Source: Pempheris klunzingeri (taxonomy: Eukaryota; Chordata; Actinopteri; Acropomatiformes; Pempheridae). From it: a stretch of 64,000 bases of DNA. The stretch is taken from contig NC_092021.1 in assembly GCF_042242105.1 (NCBI RefSeq), positions 7,366,355 to 7,430,354 on the forward strand. The letters are read 5' to 3'. Positions 12,313 through 23,000 of this stretch are shown here, piece after piece. A program made the position numbers and the translations under genes. The notes under the pieces are model-generated. The model did not search any database. It saw only the letters and a program-made list of their open reading frames with translations, and had not been told where the DNA came from. The first letter of the stretch is position 1; the number at the start of each line of letters is the position of its first letter.

Positions 12313-13368
12313 ATGGAGCCACAGACGAAGCGCTGGAAAGGGTCGGTGTGTGACACCGACTCCTGGGTTGCATATCCTGTACTGTCAGATGAACAGTCAC
12401 AAGACGTCGAGCTGATAGAGGCGTTTGCTGCACCCATTGTCAACAAGAAAGAGACATCTCGGATTGTCCGGGAGCTGAACAGCCTCTACCCGCTGAATGG
12501 CCTCCAGCACGTCAAGAGGGTGCGGGCGGTCAAAGATAAGGTCAGCCCTCACCCTCTGGAAGTCCTGGTGTGTCTCCTCAGTGACGCTCCAGACATGAAG
12601 GTGGTCAACATCGATTCTCTGCTCCCCTCGGATGGAGTCAGACGAGACGGATTAGGTGAGCCCTTTGTGGTTAAGGTCCCAGCACGTCCCCCCTTGACCC
12701 GACCCCAGTTTGAGCTGGCGAGCAAACACTGGCCCACCTCCTTTCACGAGGACAAGCAGGTGACCGTGGCCCTGAGAGGAGAGCTCTTCAGTCCCCCTCA
12801 GAAAGCCACCATGCACATGTACATGATGTCTGCTCTGGCTGCTGCCAATGCAGGGAACGAGCTGGGAATGGAAGCCGTTGGGGCCGTGGTGGTCGACCCA
12901 GCCATGGAGAGAATCATTGCCGTGGGCCATGACTGCAGAGATGACCACCCCCTTCATCACGCAGTCATGGTCTGCATCGACCTTGTGGCTCGGAGCCAGG
13001 GCGGCGGATGCTATTCTTTTGACAGATACCCAGCTTGCAGAGTCACTTCACCAACCTCAGACACCGTTCAGAAGGCCGCTGACGCAGAGGCGAGCTCTCA
13101 GCCGTACATATGCACTGGGTATGACGTTTACGTGACCCGAGAACCTTGTGTTATGTGCGCCATGGCGCTGGTACACTCCCGGGTCGGCCGGGTCTTCTTT
13201 GGGGCCGCCTCTGCTGACGGGGCCTTAGGGACCAAATATAAAATCCATTCTCAGAGAGATTTGAATCATCGCTTTGAGGTTTACAAAGGAGTCTTGGGTA
13301 AGCAGTGTGAGGATCTTAACAGTGTGGGTAACCACATGAAAAGGAAAAGTTTACAGGAAACCGGTTAG
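12313..13368 (+). CDS. adat3: ADAT3, non-catalytic subunit of tRNA A34 deaminase
   Basis: An intact, intronless 351-codon frame matches ADAT3 over its length. ADAT3 pairs with ADAT2 to convert A34 to inosine in the anticodon of several tRNAs. The N-terminal tRNA-binding part includes VARPPLTR-like text (KVPARPPLTRPQFE) and HWPTSFHEDKQV. The cytidine-deaminase-fold domain has the zinc ligands H216 (HHAVM), C279 and C282 (PCVMC). The catalytic glutamate of the active HAE motif is valine here (H216-A217-V218), the hallmark of ADAT3, whose partner supplies catalysis. The C-terminus has GALGTKYKIHSQRDLNHRFEV-type sequence. As in mammals, the coding region is in one exon; in human it lies inside the SCAMP4 locus, but no SCAMP4 was seen here. 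A poly(A) signal follows at 13440. Confidence 0.97.
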   Translation: MEPQTKRWKGSVCDTDSWVAYPVLSDEQSQDVELIEAFAAPIVNKKETSRIVRELNSLYPLNGLQHVKRVRAVKDKVSPHPLEVLVCLLSDAPDMKVVNIDSLLPSDGVRRDGLGEPFVVKVPARPPLTRPQFELASKHWPTSFHEDKQVTVALRGELFSPPQKATMHMYMMSALAAANAGNELGMEAVGAVVVDPAMERIIAVGHDCRDDHPLHHAVMVCIDLVARSQGGGCYSFDRYPACRVTSPTSDTVQKAADAEASSQPYICTGYDVYVTREPCVMCAMALVHSRVGRVFFGAASADGALGTKYKIHSQRDLNHRFEVYKGVLGKQCEDLNSVGNHMKRKSLQETG

Positions 13369-13439
13369 TGTATCGATTTCATCAGTGAGCCTGGAGCTGA
13401 AAAATTCTGAGTTCTAGTTATTGCAGCTGTAATGACAGG

Positions 13440-13445
13440 AATAAA
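13440..13445 (+). promoter_or_regulatory. ADAT3 poly(A) signal
   Basis: Canonical AATAAA about 70 bp after the ADAT3 stop. It is the first AATAAA after the ALKBH6 stop as well. Confidence 0.65.
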
Positions 13446-14009
13446 CCAATCTTTTACTTAAGCAGTTATTTTAAATGGTTTTTAATTGTGGTGACTGTCG
13501 TATTGAGGGCATGTAGTTACCACCTTAACAGAGACTTCCCCAGCAGCTTTTTGAAGTGTTATTTTCTTCTTTTCTTTGTGTGCATGTGCCTTTGAGGTTT
13601 TCACATTTACAGCTGTCACTATCTACCAGCTAAAATAAAAACAGTTTTTCCACATTACCTGTAGGACATACTAAACACATACAATATAATTCAGCTTTTG
13701 GTTCTAAATCAGCAAATGTGAACTTGTAATGATTTTGTTAGGTTTGATAAATCAAAATAGGTGAAGCTTTTATAATTTTCCTAGTTTGCATTTGGTTGGA
13801 ACGCGGTGAGCCTCCGCTATGGACTTCATTTAATAACATGTCCTTTTATAAGATTTAGTATTTTAGGTGGAATTTGACAGCATTCAGCAACTTGTAAAGC
13901 TTGTCCAGTTTGTTTTCAGATTATGTTGTGTACAAAGATAAATCCAAGGTTTCCAAGGTTCTTTGTGTTATTCCTGTGCAACATCTATTTTACTGTGCAT
14001 GTGTTCAAC

Positions 14010-14125
14010 ACCGGCCCTCTGAGGGACTGGCAACCAGTCCAGGGTGTACTGGGCCTCTCCCAATATCAGCTGGGATTGGCTCCAGCGACCCCTGAGAATA
14101 AGCAGTACAGATGATGGATGTATGT
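14010..14125 (+). mobile_element. V-SINE/AFC-like fragment (3' tail only)
   Basis: The stretch ggactggcaaccagtccagg, then cagctgggattggctccagc and gatgatggatgtatg is the opposite-strand counterpart of the tail in the 3038-3330 and 62822-63197 copies. Only about 110 bp of the LINE-like tail remains. It lies between the ADAT3 and ORMDL1 3' ends. Confidence 0.65.
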
Positions 14126-14464
14126 ATTCAACACTCAGGTTAGTGGGGTGCTATTTCCTATCATGATAAACTTGAGATTGCCGGTGTTACTTCTCAGGTC
14201 AAAAGTTTGGACAATAAAATCAGCTGTGGTGGAAACCATAGAGTTTGAGAACTGCTCACTTCAGTGGAATGTTGTAAAATCTGTTCTGTATTCATCTGCA
14301 AACTAAACTGTGTAAAATTCCCTGTTCATTTGAGATGCTCCTTAAATGAAGTTTTAGTTGTGGAAAGTACCCAAAAGTGTCATTACATTCTTGAAATTTG
14401 ATAATCATTGGGAACAATGCGAAGCACAACCATGATAGATGGAACACTTTGAGGGCACAAACAT

Positions 14465-14470
14465 TTTAAT
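14465..14470 (-). promoter_or_regulatory. Candidate ORMDL1 poly(A) signal (ATTAAA)
   Basis: Plus-strand tttaat is ATTAAA on the minus strand, about 810 bp after the ORMDL1 stop. It is a weaker variant hexamer; other sites are possible. Confidence 0.35.
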
Positions 14471-15281
14471 AAGATTAAGAACAAGAAATATCAACAGTAC
14501 TCTGAGCTATGGCCAAACAAAGCAGGTCTAGCTGCCTTGATGATAGCAAAAAGTCATAATCTAAAGAGAGCAGCTACATGAATGTAAGTTTATCACAGAG
14601 ACGCTGTAGACCTCCCTCAGTAAACACTTAACCTGACAACAGTAATTGTCTCATTTCTACATACAAGACTTCTTTTACAGGACATAAGATTCACAAAAAA
14701 AAAAAAACTGTACAATGAAAAAAGCCTGCTCTGTTCTGATTGAGTTACAAATGAGAAATGATTCACATACCAAAGAAATCATGTAAATAAAGAGTATGAT
14801 TCCATTCTTCACTCAGCATAAAGAAGTTTGACACCCATTATACAAAATGAGAGTGTACCAAATAAACAACGAGCCACAGGCTCCTACCCTTAGAAAGTAA
14901 ACATCTTTGAAAAATACATTTGGGACATCTTTGTGGCTAGAAACAGACTCATACTCACAATTTGTGTTGCCATGTGAATTGAGGGCAAAGACAGAAAACT
15001 CAACCAAAAGCCTCACTGATGCCTGGGCCAGCCCAGGTCTATGCAGGCCAAAAATACATCATTAAATATTCACATTAGTTAGTAATGCATATGGCATCCT
15101 GTCATCTACAAACCTATTCCTGTTTGTTTTTTGTTTTTTTTTAACATTTCATCTTAAACCTGATACACCTAAACGACGACAGTGACGTTTACACAAACTG
15201 TACAACTTAGTACACACATGGGTGGTACAGACTACACAGGAATTAACTTCTGTTGCTTTGAGGCACAGCATTTACAATAAC

Positions 15282-17090
15282 TTAATACTTGTTGATGCCG
15301 AAAAGTCTCACTCCGTGTAGCTGTGGCAGCTTGGGGATCAGGACGCTCAAAAGAGAGGCAGTGTTTATGACAAAGTGTGTTGTGTCATACTTTGTGTAGA
15401 AACTTGCCAGGAAGTATCTGTGGAGCGAAACACAGGTTCATTCAAAAAATGAAACCAAGAAATCCCTCTAATACAAGAAACAGCCAATGAGACAAAATAA
15501 TGCGTGTACTGGAGTCCTATGAACGGCATTTCAGTTTCCACAACACTTAATGCTGTTGTCATGATCAACTTTTTTTTTAGAGATGATGAAATGTTTTTGG
15601 TCTGGAAGTCAGTGTGAATAACCTTCGATCTGATAAAACCATAACATTTTACTATCCTGTTTGTTCCTACGTGTAAGTTATACATCGGTATTGAGACGGA
15701 ATCATAGGGAATCTAATACATACAGAATGATTGGAGAGATGGTGAAGAACTTTCTAGATGAGGTGAACTGCACGCCGTAGTCAAGCTGTTCCCAATGTGT
15801 AAGAAGTCTGGCTTTTCCTTGGTCAGGGGTCTCAAAGGGTGTGCCTTTCACTGCATGCATAAAGACATACATTCCCTAGCGAGACAAAAACACAGTCAGA
15901 AGTGCAGCAGTAGTGTAGACTGTGAGAGGCAAGGCCGTAGCAGACTGATTAAATGGACTGGCTGTTATGTTGTCATCTTGTTTTCTCCATCATCACTTCA
16001 TTAAATGGATGTCATAATACATTTACGGCATTTTGACACAATTGATCTGAATTTGCAGTCACCACGAAATACTGTAGGTGTCGAATCATGGTCACAATGC
16101 ATGGAAATTTAAATAGAAGTGATGAAACCATTTATCAGACTCCAAATACAGTATGCGTGTGCATGTAATACAGAAGTCAGTGTTTACTTTCCTCTTGTCT
16201 TGCAGAGGGTTTAAGGCAGAAAGAAGAGGCAGGAAGATCCCAACACAAACAAAACAACTGGTGTTTGGACAAGAGCCACACGAAAAAGGGTGGGATGATG
16301 CAGATTTATTACTAAATTAGCTATCTTGGGAATATGACTAATTTCCAATTCCGTGCCTCTAAGTCAAAACAAAGGAATTCAACATTAAATGGAAAATCAG
16401 AATAACAGAGGGAAAAGTAATTAAAGTAAAATGCTGACATGTGGTCAGGACATACTGCTGTTGCATTGTGTGGCAAACAATAGGCTATAGTTGACCGTAG
16501 TCGTTACTGTTACTAATAGCCTGCCATATTAGCTGTGATACGCAATCCTTGTAAACTGCTTGGAGCTCACACAACTTGATGATGTCAGATGCACTGACTT
16601 CGTTTCTTTATTGAGGCCGGCAATGTAACAATGAAAGGTCAGTTTTGTCTGCGGAACTTGTGCGCAGAGGGGAAATTATCATAATAGGTCACTCGTCAGG
16701 CTGCCACAAGGACAGCCTCCCCAAAATAGAGCATATTTTAACAGGGACACACAAGCACAGGCAAAACAGAAGGTAACACTGTTTGGCTGCGCCTGTATGC
16801 AAGATTCATTTGGCCTGTGAGGCTACAGCTAACTCTGTAGTAATGATTTGATAACAATGTGAATGGCCTGGTTTGTTGGCCTGCTGTGACAGTGACAGTG
16901 TGAGAGTGTAACTTACAAAGTTGTGTATGACATTAGTTAGTGTCCAAACCACCGGCACGCTGAAGAAGGGAATGCTCAAGAGCACAATGTGAAGTATTCC
17001 AACACCAAGAGCATAGGTCAGCCAGATCCCTCGACTGTTCATGACCCGAGTATTTGGGTTCACCTCACTGTGTGCCACACCCACATTCAT
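15282..17090 (-). CDS. ormdl1: ORMDL1, ER regulator of serine palmitoyltransferase
   Basis: Three minus-strand coding exons are assembled: 16917-17090, 15724-15875 and 15282-15417. Together they give 153 residues, exactly the human length. ORM/ORMDL proteins are small multi-pass ER membrane proteins that bind serine palmitoyltransferase and restrain the first step of sphingolipid synthesis when ceramide is high. The protein starts [20 protein letters not shown], has hydrophobic segments in [20 protein letters not shown] and near ISPIILYFLASFY, the conserved [20 protein letters not shown], and ends [11 protein letters not shown]. All junctions are GT-AG and in phase. Exon 1 has only six bases of leader before the ATG, so a separate non-coding first exon is expected and is seen near 18511. 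ORMDL1 rather than ORMDL2/3 is supported by the sequence and by the neighbour PMS1. Confidence 0.96.
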
Positions 17091-18510
17091 CCTGGTCTGT
17101 AAACAGGAAATGAATACATATGTTAAGCACACAATACACACTTACCAACACCAATATTTGTGTTTTTTATGTCCTTTCCTGCATCGTATTACAAGAAGTT
17201 CCTCTCATAATGTTAATAAAAAGTCAATTTTCAGCGTTGGATGTCTTGCTCACCAGGTGGGGTAAAAAAAAAACAACAACACTGTTTTTCTAAATGCATC
17301 TAGAAACTAAACTGTAGCTGTTTTTCCTTAGTCTTTCTTTCTGTGCTACAAACCATGTGTGGCCTTTTGAAATTACTCCAAGAGTTTAAAATGTCAGATC
17401 AATGGCTGCGGCGATAACTTTCAATCTCATTTAACTTGTCATACTAAAAACTATGCCTGTTATACAAGCTGTGAATCCTACAACCCTCTAAAGGGCCACA
17501 AAAAAGGCCAAATGTGCCCTGTGGATACAATGCCTGCAGAAGTGTGTGCATGTTTCTATATGATATACTTTTATTTGAGGAGGCAAATAACACCACTTTA
17601 GTGTCACTGTAGCACTTTGCTCTCCCTGCAAGTCTACATGTGATAATAAAAAAACACCTTGTGCAATCTTGCTGAACTTTGCCCTCTGGCACACTTTCAG
17701 CAGCCAGACTGGGTTACCGAAAACGAACAGAGCTTCAGCTGCAGTCATTAAAAGCAATGATGACTTTCTTGCACATTCCCAACGAGGCCCAGTGCATGCC
17801 AACATTCTGCAGTCATCTCAATTATTTTACCAGCCACATGACATGCTGACATCTGGTAATTGTTAAAACCGTATACCACTGTGACTGAGGAGACTCTCTC
17901 TTATAATGACTTACAAACCAAACTCAAATCTCAGAGCCTTCACATTTAGACAAATAACTGCCCACTGTGGTGTGAAGCTACCTGCTACATTTGCGACTTC
18001 AGACAGATATACAGAGTTGATGCATAAAGTGACAGATGTATTCGGTCTGATCACATGAACAATTACTTATAGAGAGTATTTGCAACACCTGGAAAAATAA
18101 TCCTTACGCATGATTAAAGTCACATATACAATCTACGCTGTTCAAACCACTGACACTCACTGGCTTAGTCTATTTGCTGATTACTTTTCGTAGCTAAAGC
18201 AAATTACACGACTGTTTAAAACTACTCTGGATAAAAAAATTATTACATTCTAATCAAATTGACTGAACTGGAACCAACACTTCTTAGTGACTTGGCGCTA
18301 ACTGTCCTTTCATGTCTATCTTGTCTTGCTAAGTAGAAGCGTAAACATGAGACGTCCCATGAACATGTTTTCGTTTTCAGTACATAGCCTAGACCACACC
18401 ACCACTATTCTAAACCAAGGTTGGTCAACGGTACATAAATAAGAAACAGTAAGTGACGTTATGTGACAAGTGCAAGATAACAACTCACAAAGCCAGCGCT
18501 GCAGACTTAC

Positions 18511-18620
18511 AGGTAGTAGCGAGCAGTGGAGGTAATGATAGAGACAACTGCTATGGAGAGAAATGGTTTATCTCCCTGTTGTTGTGCGTACAGCTCACAG
18601 GCGCAGATAGCACGTCGTAG
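18511..18620 (-). other. Probable non-coding first exon of ORMDL1
   Basis: On the minus strand, gctactacct|gtaagt is a strong splice donor at the 18511/18510 border. It would join the acceptor at 17096/17097 just before the ORMDL1 ATG. The upstream end is approximate, because no transcript evidence is available. Confidence 0.45.
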
Positions 18621-19100
18621 ACTGACCCGAGCGGAAGTAGACGTGGTTTCAAGACATGGAAAGGAGGATTTTGAAGCCCTCAGTAAAACCTCTCAGGCTG
18701 TATCCCGCCCCCAGGAAATTCTACGAAACAGGGGGTTGTGTTGAGATTTAAATCACATGGGTTTCAAGTTGAGGTTGGTTGGAGCCTGACTGTGGTTTGG
18801 TGAGTCTACGGGGAGCTGGATTCCCGCGTCTCTTCAGAATGAGCGTACCTGTCAGTACAAGCTGTGGGTAGAAATTTCACAGTATGTTTCTCTGAACCCG
18901 CCCTCGTGTCACTTGTAACCAATCAGCGTGTGAGAAAGGGGGCGGGAATCAGGTGGTTTCCGCCGTGTGGCTCGTGCCTGTTGTTTATGAAAAATTGAAC
19001 CGGTCAGAAGGACTCTAAAAGTCAGTATATAACCGCCTTATTTAGCCATTTACTAGCGTAAATATTCAGTGTAATACGAGCTCTTAATGTCGCCTTGTAA
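18620..19100. promoter_or_regulatory. Bidirectional promoter region ORMDL1/PMS1
   Basis: The region is GC-richer than its flanks and lies between head-to-head genes. It contains GC boxes (cccgccccc at 18704-18712 and gggggcggg at 18938-18946) and a CCAAT box (ccaatca at 18919-18925). There is no TATA box in an obvious place. The same head-to-head arrangement is known in mammals. PMS1 should begin with a non-coding exon right of this, because its first coding exon follows an acceptor (taacag at 19985-19990). Confidence 0.5.
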
Positions 19101-20002
19101 TTCAGGTCAAGGTGAAATAGGGTTTTTTCATTGTAAGCTAACGAGTCTAAGCAGCTCAATGGAGCAGTTACTAGCTAACGTTAGTAAAGTCGATTGAACG
19201 CAGCCTAAACTCTAAAACACCTCTCAACTATTAGATTTTACAACTATCTCTTTATATTTAATAGTTTGAATGACTTGAAAGTTTCGTCTAGCAGTGAATT
19301 AACATTTGTAGGGTCTGTGTCTCTACAGCTACAAATCTAGCTAATATATAACCATAACAGGTAAAGTATTCTTATCAGGTGACTTTTTGGTGTCATGGTG
19401 TGTCTTTAAATTGTGACTAATGCGATATTACTAACTAGTACTACTTGCAATTGGAAATGGTATTAATCTGTACATTTCTGAAAATTACCTTCCTTATCTT
19501 GTATCAGTGAGCCAGTGAGAGGTCAGCAAGAGGTCATGCTAACTGGAAACTCTTATTTGTAAAATTCAAGTATTATTTCTATGATCAACAGCAATAAAAC
19601 TGTATTTTTGACATAAAGAATCCTTTTGAAACCAGAAGACAAGACTTTCAACCTGATCAAGTTTGCTGATTAATGAAGATGACACAGATTTGTTTGCCTT
19701 ACGTAATGTTTTTAGGCTATGACATTGTGCATTATCAGTTACAAGTGTGCTGCGAAAGCAAAGCATTCATTACTGTATTGGCAGTTTATTTGTTGTGCAG
19801 CTCACCATTGTTATGTTACATGTTGACATGAAATTTTGGCTTAGGCAAGTGTTTTGTAGGATGTGAAGCCACTGATGTCAGTAAAATCTTCAATATTGTT
19901 CAAGGTTCACGCCACTCCTCGTGTCATGCTGTTGCTGAGACTCAACTACTCCCAGAAGTACCAGACTAAAACCAGATTTTCCTTTAACAGGTACTTTACA
20001 TC

Positions 20003-23000
20003 ATGAAGCAGCTGCCTGCAGATACTGTGCGGCTGCTGTCCAGCTCCCAGGTCATCACCTCTGTGGTGAATGTCGTGAAAGAACTGATGGAAAATTCCCT
20101 GGATGCTGGGGCCTCAAGCATTGACATTAAACTGGTACAGTATCTAGGACACACTTTGGAACAAGGACAAATGTCTTATTTCTTTTGAAAATATTAGTAA
20201 ATGGACTTGTACTTGTAACTTTATTAAGTGATTTCTTGAAACTGATCTGAATGCTAGAAGTTAACCTCCAGATCTGGGTTCTTTGTGTTTTCTTGCCCAT
20301 TTAGAAGAAAGATTGTTGTATTGGATAATGCAATTAGTGAAATGTCAAAGTGTCCAAAACATGCTGTGAAACAACACTTTGCTCTAAATATATAACTATA
20401 ATAATACAAAACTATATTTTTCCTGCAGGTAAAAGTGTGCTTTAATCCATATTTAACTCTTCACAATTCACAGTAGTGATTTTGATTTCCCCTCTGTATT
20501 GAATTTCACTTTGCAGGAGAACTATGGTTTGGACCGGATAGAAGTGCGTGATAACGGCCATGGTATAAAAGCTGTGGACACTCCTGTGATGGCTGTGAGA
20601 CATTTCACTTCAAAGATCTGTAGCCACGAAGACCTGGAACATCTGGAGACGTACGGCTTCCGAGGGGAGGCGCTGGGCTCCATCTGTGCTGTGGCAGAGG
20701 TGAGAAGTATTTAACAACTGCATTAAATCACAGTCAACTCAAAAAAGTAAAAAGGCAAATGGGACTGAATAAAAAGCAATGCAATCCTAAAAATAAAGTT
20801 TATGGAAAAAGAACTCTCTCTGATGCATACTAAAAAATAATAATAATAAAATTCACCTCCTCGGTTACCACAGTGTATAAACTGGGATGTTTTATTGTGC
20901 CCTTTCCCCTCAGGTGGTTGTTATCACGAAGACAGTGGAGGATGACATCAGCACCCAGTACACGCTTAACTTCACAGGCGAGATTGTTTCTCAGAAGCCG
21001 TCTCACTTGGGCCAAGGCAAGGCACTAACAATCCAATCAGGCTTGCAGTGAGCAACAAAATCAAGGATTGCTTTATGTGACGATGGGTTACAGTGGAACT
21101 TGTTGTTGTCACAGATAGAGTCATTGTAAACACTCTGATAGCAGTTTAATTTCTTTACACCGCTGAACTGGAAATGTGTCGCTGACAGATACTAGTTTGC
21201 ATCATCTTTGTCTCCAGCAGCAGTCACATGATCTCCTGTAGGATTAATATGAAATTATAATGTATATTAATAATATGGGAAATTATGAAAAGATGTTTGC
21301 TCATGTTCAGATCTTAGGATAACATAGAATTCATGATGCAGGTAGTATTGGTGGGTTTTTTTTCCTTTTAACAAGCACAGTTTTACTATAGAGTTTAGAG
21401 ACACAACACTGACATGAATGTCTGAGGGGGCTGTCTGTGAATTTGGGCATCCTCTCATTGTCCATATATTGTTCCTATGAACAGGGGTGAATAGTGACAT
21501 TTAACATATATTATGGGAAAAAATGTAGTGTTCATCTTTAAATGAGGGGACAAAAATCCACATGAATAATTTTACTCTGTTTTTATCTGCTGAAAAAAAA
21601 TATGAAATATGTAATTGTAACCTACTACATGTTTTTCATGTAGAAAAAATCCTTAATCATCTCCCTCCATTGTGTTACTGTGTGGGGTTGTGTCCTCCTC
21701 TGATTATCTTCTTAGCAATTACAAGAAGGACTCTCAGTAGTAATATCTGATCGTTATCGTCTACATTTTCAGTATAGATAGATAGATAGATATTCCTTTA
21801 TTTATCCCACAATGGGGAAATTTCAAGTCATCAGCAGTTCTGATTATTAGTATTTGCATTTATGGTGAAAAGTCTTAGAATAACACCCACCTTGACCAGT
21901 AAGTTTTGGCCCGATGCGGTCCAGGTAGATCTAGTCTACCTGAGTCCTTCAGCTTTGTTGAGGAAAAAGTACATTTTGTGTCAAAAGCTGTTGCACACCT
22001 CTGCTGCTTGTGTGTCACAGGAACAACAGTGAGCGCCATGAAGCTATTCAAGAATCTTCCAGTGAGGCGGCAGTACTACTCCTCAGCCAAGAAGTGCAAA
22101 GAGGAACTGAAGAAAGTACAGGACCTGCTGATGGCCTATGCCATTATAAAACCTGACTTGAGGCTCATTCTCGTTCACAATAAGGTCGGTTGTACTTCGT
22201 CCATTTTCAGATTTAACTTTTTAACAATTCTGACAACTTTCACAGGTGACTCATTTCAAGTGAGCAGCATACAAATACATGTGTGATCTAAAACATTTAC
22301 ACAATGGCGGCTGTTGAAATTTTACATGGAGGCAGAATTAAAATTACTAAAAGGGAATTTTATTTTTCCACCAGTCAGCCACCAAGCAATACTGTCTCTC
22401 AAACTAATCCTGCAGCATAAATCACCTCTTAGCTGTCAATTTGCATGACCAGTCTGTTTCAAGCAGTCACCATTTCATCAAATTAGGTCTAAATACACTG
22501 CTGTGTCTTTCCAAGAGCTATGCTGCTACCTGTGCCTGTGGTCACAGTGCTTCTTTTCTGCCCGACACAATTCATGCTGATGAAAGCTTAAGTCACTCAG
22601 TTGTTCTGTGTGCAGGATGACTATGCAATGACTTTTAATAGCCACCAATCAAGTTGACAGCAAAGTGTTTGAGGAAAATGTTTTTGCTGGACAATCATTT
22701 TCATTTTTACCTTCACTGCAACAGAACTGAGCCACTGGGAAAAAGAAAGCGTGTGGTTTTTAATGGCAATGAAGTGACACAGCAACCACCAGGTGTCCTC
22801 ATTAGTCTTCAAATGACTGTCGCAACAGCACTGGCTCAAAATCACCTCCAGTTTTTGTGAATATGCCATGCATTTGCAGCATAGTGTTATTTATATGGCA
22901 ACCTTAATTGAAAACATTACCAAGTGTTAAAGTACTGAGAACTCATGTTAGACTGCATACTATTACTACTGCATACACAGAGGAACTTTTAGATTGTAGA

